Source: Prevotella sp.
GTDB taxonomy: Bacteria > Bacteroidota > Bacteroidia > Bacteroidales > Dysgonomonadaceae
Direction of reading: 5' to 3'
DNA: 20,262 nucleotides
Assembly: GCA_031260865.1 (NCBI GenBank)
Contig: JAISKQ010000313.1
Location: 1-20,262 of the forward strand
Of this stretch, positions 1 to 8,322 are shown piece after piece. The notes under the pieces were generated by a model. That model searched no databases. It was given only the letters and a program-made list of their open reading frames with translations, and was not told where the DNA came from. Numbering within the stretch: the stretch's first letter is position 1; every line of letters starts with the position of its first letter. The position numbers and the translations under genes are program-made.

Positions 1-260
1 TGCTTATCCACAACCTCGCCATTCTTTATAAACAAGATTGTAGGAATATTACGGATACCGTATTTGGATGTAATTTCGTCATTATTATCTACATCTACTT
101 TTCCGATGGTTACTTTACCATCATATTCTGTAGCCAATTCTTCTACGATAGGTCCTACCATGCGGCAGGGACCGCACCATTCTGCCCAAAAATCAATAAC
201 AAGCGGTTTGTCTGATTTCAATAGATCTTCAAAACCTGCATCTGTAATCTCTAAAGCCAT
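1..260 (-). CDS. trxA: Thioredoxin, N-terminal 86 residues (3' end outside window)
   Basis: Cytosolic thiol-disulfide reductase that donates electrons to reductases such as ribonucleotide reductase. The start codon is the ATG read from 260 to 258. The translation begins MALEITDAGFEDLL and carries FWAEWCGPC, with the redox cysteines at residues 29 and 32, then KVDVD and the cis-proline motif RNIPTI of the thioredoxin fold. About 86 of the usual ~105 residues are visible and no stop is reached, so the gene is partial because of the window edge, not because it is broken. It lies 95 bases downstream of dnaE on the same strand and has its own promoter-like element in that gap (TACCTTTG read on the minus strand at 328-321), so it can be expressed independently of dnaE. 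Family assignment is secure; trxA as opposed to a paralogue is inferred from the short, single-domain form without a signal peptide. Confidence 0.96.
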   Translation of the reverse strand, partial: MALEITDAGFEDLLKSDKPLVIDFWAEWCGPCRMVGPIVEELATEYDGKVTIGKVDVDNNDEITSKYGIRNIPTILFIKNGEVVDK

Positions 261-320
261 AATTTTTATCTATTAATTTATATTACTAATTAATTAAATC
301 TATTTTACTCTTTCGATTTG

Positions 321-354
321 CAAAGGTAAAAAATCTATTTTAGATACGAAAATT
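321..354 (-). promoter_or_regulatory. Bacteroidetes-type promoter of trxA
   Basis: Read on the minus strand, TACCTTTG at 328-321 matches the Bacteroidetes -7 consensus TAnnTTTG exactly. A TTTCG sequence about 20 bases upstream can serve as the -33 element. It lies about 60 bases before the trxA ATG and just beyond the dnaE stop, which suggests trxA is transcribed separately from dnaE. Assignment is by motif and spacing only. Confidence 0.7.
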
Positions 355-355
355 T

Positions 356-3300
356 TTAGTTTACCCTAAAGACAAAATTCTCGTTTTCCGTCAGATAATC
401 AATGAGTTCTTTTTTCACACTTATTTTGTAATGATGAGAAAACAAATCCACCTTCATATTTCGTTCGCCATCTACTATCTCGAAATATAACAAAGATTTA
501 CCCGGATTGTTTTTAGTCAACGTGGATAATTCTTCCACCATTTGGGTATTCATGTCGTGGAGAGGCAATACAATCGTAAATTTCTCTATCAGTGAGTCCT
601 TTACATCCGGTAACAACTGAATGGAAAAAATCTTAAATTCCAGCTGATTCGCATCGTATTTACGCCCTTGAACGCGTCCTTTTACGTATATATACAGTCC
701 CTGACGTCCATATTTTCCGAAGTTGATATAGTCATCGCCAAACAGAGGAATCTCTCCGCTGCCTGTAAAGTCCTCGATGCGGAGTATCATAAAAGGCTTG
801 CCGTTCTTTGTTATTCCTTCCCTTACATTCGAGACTAATCCGCCTAATGTTACTTCTTTGTTTTTCAACGCGTCCTTATCTTCGATGTCGGACATTCCCA
901 CATTACACACATAATTAAGAATAATCTTATATTCATCCAACGGATGCGCCGACAAATATATACCGATAAGTTCCCGTTCCTTGTTTAACCGCTCAAGATC
1001 CGACCACTTTTCTACTTTAGGTATCTCGGGATGAGCAATATCGAAAGAAGAATCATCACCAAACAACGAATTTGCCGCTTGATTTTTATCTATCTGATAT
1101 TTATTACCATAACGTATAAGTAAATCGATAAACGTTTCACCTTTTCCATTTATTCCAAAGAATTGCTCTCTGCTTATTTCGGCAAAAGTGTCGAAAGCGC
1201 CTGCCAGAGCCATAGATTCGATATTTTTCTTGTTGCAGGAACTAAGATTTACCCGTTCTACAAAATCAAATATATTTTTAAAAGCCCCGTTTTTTGTCCT
1301 TTCTTCGATTATATTCATCACGGCGCCCTCTCCTACTCCCTTTACGGCAGCCAATCCGAAACGAATATCGCCTCCTTTATTCACGGAGAATTTAAGATAT
1401 GATTCATTTACATCCGGTCCGAATACATTCAGCCCAATGGCTTTGCATTCATCCATAAACTTGGTGATTTCCGTAATGTTCGATAAGTTCCGCGATAGTA
1501 CGGCAGCCATGTATTCGGATGTATAATTCGCTTTTAACCAAGCTGTTTGGTATGCTATCCACGAATAACACGTCGCATGTGATTTATTGAAAGCGTAAGA
1601 AGCGAATTTTTCCCAGTCAGCCCATATCTTTTCCAGTATTTTCTTATCATACCCGTTCTTCATACCTCCGGCAAGGAATTTTTCCTTCAAGGAATTCATC
1701 TTGTCGATAAGTTTCTTACCCATCGCTTTACGCAACTCATCCGATTGTCCACGCGTAAAATCGGCGAGCAATCGTGAAAGTAACATGACCTGTTCCTGAT
1801 AGACGGTAATACCGTAGGTATCGTTCAGGTAACGCTCCATGATAGGTATATCGTACGAAATGTCTTCCCGACCATGCTTGCGGGCGATAAAAGATGGGAT
1901 ATAGTCCATCGGACCCGGACGATAAAGGGCGTTCATCGCTATAAGGTCTTCAAACTTGGTCGGCTGCAGTTCCTTTAAATACTTCTGCATACCGGCGGAC
2001 TCAAATTGGAATGTACCGGTGGTTTTTCCCTGGCTATATAATTCATAAGTCTTTGTATCTTCCAGAGATATAGTATTTATATCTACATCTTCGCCTGTCG
2101 TATGCTTGATGTTTTCAAGAGCTTCCTTGATTATTGAAAGCGTTTTCAACCCGAGAAAGTCCATTTTGATAAGGCCTGTTTCCTCAATAACCGTACCTTC
2201 GTACTGAGTAACCAGTATATTTTCGCCCGTTTCCTTATCTTCGGCGATACTTACCGGAACAATATCCGAAATAGCTTGCTGACCGATGATGATACCGCAA
2301 GCATGTACTCCTGTGTTCCGCACATTTCCCTCCAGCATCTGGGCATATTTCAGCGTATCCCGAGTAACCGGATCGGGACTATTCGCCGCGTCTTTCAGTT
2401 CCGGCACATACTCAATAGCGTCACGCAGCGTTACTTTCTTTTTGTCAGGAATACGGTCAGGTACAAATTTCGCCAGGCGGTTTGATTCCGCCAATGGAAG
2501 TTTTTGCACGCGAGCCACATCCTTTATCGCTGATTTTGTAGCCATTGTGCCATAAGTGATAATATGCGCCACCCGTTCCTGCCCATATTTTTCCGTTACC
2601 CATTTCAGCACCTTTCCCCGCCCGTCATCATCGAAGTCAATATCAATATCGGGCATTGATATACGATCGGGATTCAAAAAACGTTCAAACAGAAGATCGT
2701 ACTTAACCGGGTCTATATCGGTGATACCTAAGCAAAAAGCCACGGCTGACCCCGCGGCCGAACCACGTCCGGGACCAACAGCTACGCCCATATCGCGCGC
2801 CGCGGCTATAAAGTCTTGCACAATAAGAAAATACCCGGGAAATCCCATCGTTTTCATTACATTCAACTCAAAGTCTATACGTTCCGATATTTCGACACTC
2901 CTGTCTTTTCCGTACCGTTTATCAGCGCCTATCATCGTCAGATGCCGCAGGTAATCGGATTCTAATTTTATACGAATCACCTTATTATATCCGCCTAAGC
3001 GAAAATATTCCTTTTTCCCAAATTCTTTGATAAGGTCTTCTTCCGAATATTTGGCTTTATAACCTTCCTCCGTGCCAAAAGAAGCATCTATAATAAAGAA
3101 AGGCATCAGCGCGTCGGAATCGATAGAGAAAAACTCCACTTTATCCGCTATCTCCAATGTATTGCTCAATACTTCAGGATGATCGGCGAATATCCCTTCC
3201 ATTTCGGCTGTCGTTTTCAACCATTCCTGTTTTGTATAGCGCATTCTATTGGGATCGTCAAAATCTTTTCCTGTACTCAGGCAAATAAGGCGATCATGCG

Positions 3301-4105
3301 CGTCGGCGTCATCTTCTTCCACGAAGTGTACGTCATTGGTAGCTATAAGTTTAACGCCATATTTTTCACTCATGCGAATCAATTCGACATTCACTTTTTC
3401 TTGCATGGGATACGCCTCCGCGTTCGCGTCAGGGCGGTTTGTCTTATGACGTTGCAATTCCAAGTAAAAATCATCTCCAAAAAGATTTTTAAACCATTGT
3501 ACTGCCTTTTCAGCATCTTCTATATCTCCGTTCGTTATTTTTTTAGGAATTTCGCCTCCAAGACAGGCTGAAGAGATAATCAACCCTTCGTGATATTTTT
3601 CCAATAGCTCTTTATCGATGCGCGGACGCATATAGAACCCTTCAGTCCATCCATGCGAAACCATCTTGATAAGGTTCTTATAACCCTTCAGGTTCTTCGC
3701 CAACACGACTAAATGCCAGCCGCTCATATCCGGCTTACCGTCCTTTAAGAGCCTGCCACGACGAGCGACATAACATTCACAGCCAAGTATAGGCTTAAAT
3801 AGTTTAGCTTCTTCTTCTTGTATTTCCGATTTGACAACTGCTATCAGCGCGGTATTATCGAGTGATGTATCTGCTTCCAATTTTTTAATTTTGGCTTTCA
3901 AATCCTTTATGGCAGTATTGCGTTTGGAATTTTTCTTTTTTACGTAATTGTAAAATTCTTTTATGCCAAACATAGCGCCATGATCTGTAAGAGCGATAGC
4001 CTTCATACCATCAGCCATAGCCTTATCTACCAAGTTAGGAATACTCGCTTGACCATCAAGAAGTGAATATTGGGAATGGACGTGTAAGTGTACAAAATTA
4101 TTCAT
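356..4105 (-). CDS. dnaE: DNA polymerase III alpha subunit (replicative polymerase DnaE)
   Basis: Catalytic subunit of the replicative DNA polymerase, 1249 residues against about 1160 in E. coli. The N-terminal PHP domain opens with HLHVHSQYSLLDG and keeps what look like all nine metal-ligand positions of active PHP domains (His8, His10, Asp17, His42, Glu110, His151, Cys181, Asp258, His260). The palm has PDIDIDFDDDGR with catalytic Asp486 and Asp488, and the third acidic residue is Asp649 in KMDFLGLKTL. A probable sliding-clamp binding motif, QAANSLFG, lies at 1009-1016, followed by an OB fold at about 1085-1165. A charged, probably helical insertion (about residues 57-105) separates the DHG motif from GCE in the PHP domain and accounts for some of the extra length. 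The ATG at 4105 is directly followed by the PHP motif, so the start is firm. The frame is intact with no stops. Confidence 0.98.
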   Translation of the reverse strand: MNNFVHLHVHSQYSLLDGQASIPNLVDKAMADGMKAIALTDHGAMFGIKEFYNYVKKKNSKRNTAIKDLKAKIKKLEADTSLDNTALIAVVKSEIQEEEAKLFKPILGCECYVARRGRLLKDGKPDMSGWHLVVLAKNLKGYKNLIKMVSHGWTEGFYMRPRIDKELLEKYHEGLIISSACLGGEIPKKITNGDIEDAEKAVQWFKNLFGDDFYLELQRHKTNRPDANAEAYPMQEKVNVELIRMSEKYGVKLIATNDVHFVEEDDADAHDRLICLSTGKDFDDPNRMRYTKQEWLKTTAEMEGIFADHPEVLSNTLEIADKVEFFSIDSDALMPFFIIDASFGTEEGYKAKYSEEDLIKEFGKKEYFRLGGYNKVIRIKLESDYLRHLTMIGADKRYGKDRSVEISERIDFELNVMKTMGFPGYFLIVQDFIAAARDMGVAVGPGRGSAAGSAVAFCLGITDIDPVKYDLLFERFLNPDRISMPDIDIDFDDDGRGKVLKWVTEKYGQERVAHIITYGTMATKSAIKDVARVQKLPLAESNRLAKFVPDRIPDKKKVTLRDAIEYVPELKDAANSPDPVTRDTLKYAQMLEGNVRNTGVHACGIIIGQQAISDIVPVSIAEDKETGENILVTQYEGTVIEETGLIKMDFLGLKTLSIIKEALENIKHTTGEDVDINTISLEDTKTYELYSQGKTTGTFQFESAGMQKYLKELQPTKFEDLIAMNALYRPGPMDYIPSFIARKHGREDISYDIPIMERYLNDTYGITVYQEQVMLLSRLLADFTRGQSDELRKAMGKKLIDKMNSLKEKFLAGGMKNGYDKKILEKIWADWEKFASYAFNKSHATCYSWIAYQTAWLKANYTSEYMAAVLSRNLSNITEITKFMDECKAIGLNVFGPDVNESYLKFSVNKGGDIRFGLAAVKGVGEGAVMNIIEERTKNGAFKNIFDFVERVNLSSCNKKNIESMALAGAFDTFAEISREQFFGINGKGETFIDLLIRYGNKYQIDKNQAANSLFGDDSSFDIAHPEIPKVEKWSDLERLNKERELIGIYLSAHPLDEYKIILNYVCNVGMSDIEDKDALKNKEVTLGGLVSNVREGITKNGKPFMILRIEDFTGSGEIPLFGDDYINFGKYGRQGLYIYVKGRVQGRKYDANQLEFKIFSIQLLPDVKDSLIEKFTIVLPLHDMNTQMVEELSTLTKNNPGKSLLYFEIVDGERNMKVDLFSHHYKISVKKELIDYLTENENFVFRVN

Positions 4106-4132
4106 ATCGCGTATTTATTTTTTCTCATTTTG

Positions 4133-4165
4133 TAAAGTTACAACAAATAGTAGCCTCTATCGAAA
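4133..4165 (-). promoter_or_regulatory. Probable dnaE promoter
   Basis: On the minus strand TAACTTTA (4140-4133) matches seven of eight positions of TAnnTTTG, with TTTCG about 20 bases upstream. It lies 28 bases before the dnaE ATG. It is weaker than the other promoter matches in the window because the last base of the -7 element differs. Confidence 0.45.
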
Positions 4166-4243
4166 ATATCATTAAGCAGTTTTCAACAACTGATGCTTTT
4201 TATATTTTTGAATGAAGTTCTGTTTTAATATAGTAATAAATAC

Positions 4244-4274
4244 TTGGTTCACAGAAAATATATCCATAAATTTG
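4244..4274 (+). promoter_or_regulatory. Promoter of the TonB-dependent receptor gene
   Basis: TAAATTTG at 4267-4274 matches the Bacteroidetes -7 consensus exactly, and TTG at 4244-4246 is spaced about 20 bases upstream as a -33 element. It lies 23 bases before the receptor ATG and is divergent from the dnaE promoter in the same 192-base gap. Confidence 0.65.
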
Positions 4275-4297
4275 TCAATACAAATTAGATTAATTAT

Positions 4298-6709
4298 ATG
4301 ACTAAGAAAAGCATTCTGTCACTCTTCATATTGGTTTCCCCATTTGTTTACTCACAGCAAATCAAGATTACAGGAAAAGTCATAAATCAACAAAGGGAGA
4401 TATTGGAACAAGTATCTGTTTCGGAAACCAATAGTCGAAATGGAGTGATGACGAATAGCAAAGGAATCTACACGCTGAATATCGCCCCTAAAGATTCTAT
4501 AAAGATAATATTTTCATCGGTAGGTTATCAACGGCGCCGGTTTGTGATACCTCGTCCCGATCATGATTTAACGCTAAATGTAATAATGACGGAAGACGAT
4601 AATGTATTGGGCGCGGTAACTGTTGAAGGACAACAGACGGTGACCACGGTTATCGAGCGTGTCGACTATTTAGCGACTCGGCGGGCTTCAAATCCTTGGG
4701 GAAGCATAGAATCCCTGCTGGCGACAATGGGCGGCGTAAGTTCGAAGAATGAACTAAGTTCGCAATATTCTGTACGCGGGGGCAACTTTGACGAGAACAT
4801 TGTATATGTCAACGGCATAGAAATATACCGTCCGCTTTTAGTCCGTTCAGCCCAACAGGAAGGGTTAAGTTTTATAAATCCGAATATGGTTCAAACCGTA
4901 GGCTTTTCCGCCGGAGGGTTCAGCGCCGAGTATGGAGATAAGATGTCGTCGGTGTTGGATATAACATACCGGAAACCCGAAAAATTTGAAGCGTCGGCCT
5001 CCGCCGGATTTTTGGGCGGGGACATTCACATAGGGAACTCAACCGGAAATTTTTCGCAAATCACAGGCATACGTTACAAGACCGTACGTTCGCTATTGAA
5101 TACCACCGACACCAAAGCCGAATACGATCCGTCTTTCATCGACGCGCAAACGTATATGACATACAACCTGTCGTCGAAGTGGGAAGTCAGCCTATTGGGT
5201 AATTATTCTCACAACATCTATCAGTTTACCCCTAAAACACGTGATACCAGCTTCGGGACTTTGGATACCCCACGAAACTTCACCGTACACTTCGACGGAT
5301 GGGAAAACGACAAGTTTATAACCTATCAGGCGGCGGTAACCTTAAAAGGGAAAATAAACGACAACCTGAATGTAGGCATTACCGGATCGACTTTTTCATC
5401 AGATGAACGCGAACGATATGATATTGAAGGGAGTTACATCTTAAAGGAACTTGATTTTAGTGGCGAAAACGAGACTGTTGACGAATCATCTCTATTAGGC
5501 ATAGGGTCTTACATCGAGCATGCCCGTAACAAAGTGAAATCAAATGTATATACAATCAGCCATTTTGGCGATTTCAAAATTGACAATAATCTTTTGAAAT
5601 GGGGGTTGACCTATCAAAAAGAGAATGTGACCGACAAAATAAAAGAATGGGAACTGCGCGATTCCGCCGGATATTCTTTGCCAAGCAACGGTACGGATGT
5701 TAATCTATATTCAAATCTAAGCGCGAATAATATAATCAAGCCGTCGCGTTTTTCCGGATTTATACAAGATACATATCGGCTCAATACGAACAAAGGATTA
5801 CTCATCATAAATGCCGGAATAAGAGCCGGCTACTGGACTTTCAACAAAGAATTGATAATCAGCCCGCGCGGAGCTATCGCCTTTGTTCCTGCCGGAATGG
5901 AGGATTTCTCGGTGCGCCTCGCCGGAGGAATATATTACCAAGCTCCTTTTTATAAGGAATTTCAACATATTGTAACCATTGGCGGCAATAATGAAATAGA
6001 ACTCAATAAAGATATTAAATCGCAGAAATCCATCCATATCGTCTTGGGCAGCGATTATTATTTTGGCGGTGAACATAATTCACATCCATTCAAGTTATCA
6101 GGAGAACTTTATTATAAAAAACTATCCGATCTTGTGCCTTATACCGTAAATAATGTGAAAATAAGATATTCGGGGGAAAACAGCGCCAAAGGATACGCCA
6201 TAGGAATGGATATGAAGCTCTATGGCGAATTTATACCGGGTGTAGATAGTTGGATTAGTTTCGGGCTGATGAAAGCGCAACAGGAGATTGACGGCATAAA
6301 AGTACCTCTGCCTACCGACCAACGATTCAACTTCGCTCTTTTCTATCAGGACTATTTACCCGGATATGAGCGGTTGAAAATGAGTTTAAGAGGATTATGG
6401 TCGCAAGGATTGCCGGTTTCAGCCCCATACCGAGGATATGAAAACGGATATTTCCGCACTCCGTCTTATAAGCGCGTGGATATAGGTTTCTCATGGCAGG
6501 TGTTAGGCGAAAACTTTGCCATCCGCGATAAGAATTCGTTTTGCGGAGCATTCAAGAATATTTGGTTAGGATTTGATATTTTCAACATCTTTGATATGCA
6601 AAATACAAACACATACTATTGGGTAACTGACGTTTACAATCATCAATACGCCGTACCCAATTACTTGACCGGACGTCGGTTGAATGTAAAATTACTGATT
6701 GAATTCTGA
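4298..6709 (+). CDS. TonB-dependent outer-membrane receptor with carboxypeptidase-regulatory-like N-domain
   Basis: Outer-membrane beta-barrel that would import a ligand using TonB-ExbBD energy. The 803-residue product starts with a Sec signal peptide (MTKKSILSLFILVSPFVYSQ). A CarboxypepD_reg-like beta-sandwich follows at about 22-108 (ITGKVINQQ ... FSSVGYQRRRFVI), the extension typical of Bacteroidetes receptors. The plug domain lies at about 125-235 and contains YSVRGGNFDENIVYVNGIEI and the later GGFSAEYGDKMSSVLDI. The rest is barrel, ending in the aromatic C-terminal residue expected of outer-membrane proteins (LNVKLLIEF). No SusD-like lipoprotein follows, so it is not a standard SusCD glycan transporter. 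A siderophore, metal, vitamin or peptide ligand is possible, but nothing in the sequence or neighbours identifies it. It is followed by an alcohol dehydrogenase gene with its own promoter, so a shared operon is unlikely. Confidence 0.93.
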   Translation: MTKKSILSLFILVSPFVYSQQIKITGKVINQQREILEQVSVSETNSRNGVMTNSKGIYTLNIAPKDSIKIIFSSVGYQRRRFVIPRPDHDLTLNVIMTEDDNVLGAVTVEGQQTVTTVIERVDYLATRRASNPWGSIESLLATMGGVSSKNELSSQYSVRGGNFDENIVYVNGIEIYRPLLVRSAQQEGLSFINPNMVQTVGFSAGGFSAEYGDKMSSVLDITYRKPEKFEASASAGFLGGDIHIGNSTGNFSQITGIRYKTVRSLLNTTDTKAEYDPSFIDAQTYMTYNLSSKWEVSLLGNYSHNIYQFTPKTRDTSFGTLDTPRNFTVHFDGWENDKFITYQAAVTLKGKINDNLNVGITGSTFSSDERERYDIEGSYILKELDFSGENETVDESSLLGIGSYIEHARNKVKSNVYTISHFGDFKIDNNLLKWGLTYQKENVTDKIKEWELRDSAGYSLPSNGTDVNLYSNLSANNIIKPSRFSGFIQDTYRLNTNKGLLIINAGIRAGYWTFNKELIISPRGAIAFVPAGMEDFSVRLAGGIYYQAPFYKEFQHIVTIGGNNEIELNKDIKSQKSIHIVLGSDYYFGGEHNSHPFKLSGELYYKKLSDLVPYTVNNVKIRYSGENSAKGYAIGMDMKLYGEFIPGVDSWISFGLMKAQQEIDGIKVPLPTDQRFNFALFYQDYLPGYERLKMSLRGLWSQGLPVSAPYRGYENGYFRTPSYKRVDIGFSWQVLGENFAIRDKNSFCGAFKNIWLGFDIFNIFDMQNTNTYYWVTDVYNHQYAVPNYLTGRRLNVKLLIEF

Positions 6710-6750
6710 TGAAAATTATCTATTGAAATTTAGCTTATTTAATAGTCCTA

Positions 6751-6783
6751 TTTCCACTCCTTTAGTGAAATAGTATATCTTTG
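6751..6783 (+). promoter_or_regulatory. Promoter of the alcohol dehydrogenase gene
   Basis: TATCTTTG at 6776-6783 is an exact TAnnTTTG match, with TTTC at 6751-6754 placed 21 bases upstream. It lies 23 bases before the alcohol dehydrogenase ATG. This makes the gene its own transcription unit rather than a read-through from the receptor gene. Confidence 0.65.
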
Positions 6784-6806
6784 TTATAATCAAAAAACAA
6801 TAAATT

Positions 6807-7952
6807 ATGGAAAATTTTTCTATGGCGAATCCCGTAAAAATTATTTTCGGGAAAGATATGATTAAGGAGATAGCGAACGAAATACCTCAAGGCAGCAAAG
6901 TATTGCTGACTTATGGCGGCGGCAGTATAAAAAAGAATGAGGTTTACGATCAGGTAGTAAAAGCGCTCAGCGGATTTGAATGGTATGAGTTTTCGGGAAT
7001 TGAGCCTAACCCACATTATGAAACCTGTATGAAAGCCGTAGCCTTGATAAAAGAAAAAGACATCGATTTTTTGCTGTCTGTTGGCGGCGGATCCGTTCTG
7101 GATGCGACTAAATTCATCGCGGCGGCAGTATGTTTCGACGATGGCGATCCAGGGAAGATACTGAAAGGCGGCAAGATAAAAAAAGCGTTGCCTTTCGGCG
7201 ACGTTATCACACTGCCCGCCACAGGTTCGGAAATGAATAACGGCGCGGTTATCACTCGCGCCGAAACGCAAGAAAAACTTTCATTCGGTTCGTCACTCAC
7301 CTATCCTAAGTTTTCGATACTTGATCCGACGGTAACCTATTCTTTACCTCCTCGTCAAACAGGTAACGGCGTGGTTGACGCTTTTGTGCATGTGATGGAA
7401 CAATACCTTACCTACTACGAAGGCGATTCCCTGTTGCAGGATAATATGGCTGAAGCTATTGTGAGAACATTGGTTACGGTAGGACCTAAAGCCTTGGAAG
7501 AACCGACAAATTACGATGTGCGCGCCAATTTGATGTGGGCTTCCACATGGGCGTTAAACGGCTGGATTGCGTGCGGCGTACCCCAAGATTGGGCTACACA
7601 CATGATAGGTCATGAATTGACGGCGTTCTATGGCTTGGATCACGCCCAGACTTTAGCTATCGTGCTTCCGGGTATTATGACTGTACTTAAAGACCAAAAA
7701 GGGAAGAAAATAAAACGATTGGGGAAAGAAGTGTTCGGAATAGAAGGCGACGATGCTATTGACCGGACGATAAAAGCTGTCGAAAATTTCTTTGAATCAA
7801 TGGGCGTAAAGACTCATTTATCTGATTACAACCTGAATGACGAGGCTATAACGAAAGTAACGGAACGCTTGGCAAGCAGAGGCTGGAAACTTGGTGAATG
7901 CCAGAATATCACGCCGGATGTGGTAAAAGAAGTATTAACGCTGAGAAAGTAA
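6807..7952 (+). CDS. Iron-containing (group III) alcohol dehydrogenase, YqhD/BDH-type
   Basis: Cytosolic NAD(P)H-dependent reductase of aldehydes to alcohols, 381 residues, close to the ~387 of E. coli YqhD. The N-terminal dinucleotide-binding half shows GGGS at 37-40, the motif linked to NADPH preference in YqhD, and GGGSVLDATK at 93-102. The C-terminal helical half has the metal site: Asp191 and His195 in VVDAFVHVMEQY, His265 in WATHMIGHELTA, and His279 in LDHAQT. These sit two to three residues from the YqhD ligands Asp194, His198, His267 and His281. All key residues are present and the frame is clean. NADP preference and a role in aldehyde detoxification or fermentative butanol/propanol formation are inferred from the family, not shown here. 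It is a monocistronic unit between its promoter and the hairpin at 7987-8021. Confidence 0.95.
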   Translation: MENFSMANPVKIIFGKDMIKEIANEIPQGSKVLLTYGGGSIKKNEVYDQVVKALSGFEWYEFSGIEPNPHYETCMKAVALIKEKDIDFLLSVGGGSVLDATKFIAAAVCFDDGDPGKILKGGKIKKALPFGDVITLPATGSEMNNGAVITRAETQEKLSFGSSLTYPKFSILDPTVTYSLPPRQTGNGVVDAFVHVMEQYLTYYEGDSLLQDNMAEAIVRTLVTVGPKALEEPTNYDVRANLMWASTWALNGWIACGVPQDWATHMIGHELTAFYGLDHAQTLAIVLPGIMTVLKDQKGKKIKRLGKEVFGIEGDDAIDRTIKAVENFFESMGVKTHLSDYNLNDEAITKVTERLASRGWKLGECQNITPDVVKEVLTLRK

Positions 7953-7986
7953 CGGATAGCTGTATTATAATAAGATTATTATATAA

Positions 7987-8021
7987 ACAAGAGGTCTTCT
8001 ATATAATAGGAGACCTCTTGT
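7987..8021 (+). terminator. Hairpin terminator after the alcohol dehydrogenase gene
   Basis: A perfect 11-base inverted repeat, ACAAGAGGTCT (7987-7997) and AGACCTCTTGT (8011-8021), with a 13-base AT-rich loop. It lies 35 bases after the stop codon. The T-tract that follows is weak, so it is a factor-independent terminator by position and stem strength rather than a textbook one. It marks the left edge of the accessory island. Confidence 0.7.
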
Positions 8022-8060
8022 CTGCTTAATTATTCACAGCAACAAAACTATAATAATGTT

Positions 8061-8186
8061 TTATAACCCCAATTTTGTAAAATATTTTAAATCTTCTATT
8101 TTGTAATTATCAGGTAGTACATAGCCGTTTACCAAAATAGTAGGAGTAGCTCTCAACCCTGTTTGCTTTTTCCATGTTCCTTTTTT
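8061..8186 (-). pseudogene. C-terminal remnant of a DsbA/VKOR-thioredoxin-like protein
   Basis: The open minus-strand frame from 8186 to the stop at 8061 encodes 41 residues, with no start codon and a stop directly upstream. It contains TGLRATPTILVNGYVLPDNY followed by KIEDLKYF. A thioredoxin-fold cis-Pro motif (TPT) followed by VNGY.LP..YKIEDLKYF is what I recall from the C-terminus of thioredoxin domains fused to vitamin K epoxide reductase domains in Bacteroidetes peptide-export clusters. Only this tail remains; the CxxC helix and any membrane part are missing. It lies downstream of, and in the same direction as, the GG-leader precursor gene, which fits a decayed locus for disulfide-containing secreted peptides. 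The family match is from memory of the pattern and needs a search. Confidence 0.6.
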
Positions 8187-8208
8187 TTAGTTAATACAAT
8201 CGAATAAC

Positions 8209-8233
8209 CGAAACGGAAAATAATTCCGTTTCG
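8209..8233. repeat. 10-base perfect inverted repeat (hairpin)
   Basis: CGAAACGGAA (8209-8218) pairs perfectly with TTCCGTTTCG (8224-8233) around a 5-base loop. It lies between the thioredoxin-like remnant and the precursor peptide gene. No T-tract follows on either strand, so a terminator role is uncertain; a structural RNA or protein-binding site is equally possible. A weaker six-base pair, TGTTTC (8236-8241) with GAAACA (8254-8259), follows directly and reuses the same GAAAC word. Confidence 0.5.
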
Positions 8234-8263
8234 ACTGTTTCATTACTGTGTACGAAACATAAC

Positions 8264-8295
8264 AGATAGAAGAAAGAGCATTTTTTCTTCTATCT
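8264..8295 (-). terminator. Hairpin terminator after the precursor peptide gene
   Basis: AGATAGAAGAAA (8264-8275) and TTTCTTCTATCT (8284-8295) form a perfect 12-base stem with an 8-base loop. It lies 27 bases beyond the stop of the precursor peptide on the minus strand, which is the normal place for a terminator of that transcript. Confidence 0.6.
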
Positions 8296-8322
8296 TAAAT
8301 GATTATTTGCTAACATCATTTT

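Noticed and set aside
2556..3571. Plus-strand ORFs of 130-132 codons opposite dnaE
   Set aside because: They are shadows of dnaE; their translations are Ser/Arg/Phe-rich without domain patterns.
4298..6709. A SusCD-type glycan uptake locus
   Set aside because: The receptor is shorter than typical SusC proteins and no SusD-like lipoprotein or glycoside hydrolase gene follows.
6762..7271. 169-codon minus-strand ORF opposite the alcohol dehydrogenase gene
   Set aside because: It lies antisense to a gene with all family residues intact, its translation has no recognisable motif, and it is explained by codon bias of the real gene.
8264..8295. Target-site or transposon end interpretation of the 12-base inverted repeat
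   Set aside because: The arms are only 8 bases apart and sit just after a stop codon, which suits a terminator; no matching copy was seen elsewhere in the window.
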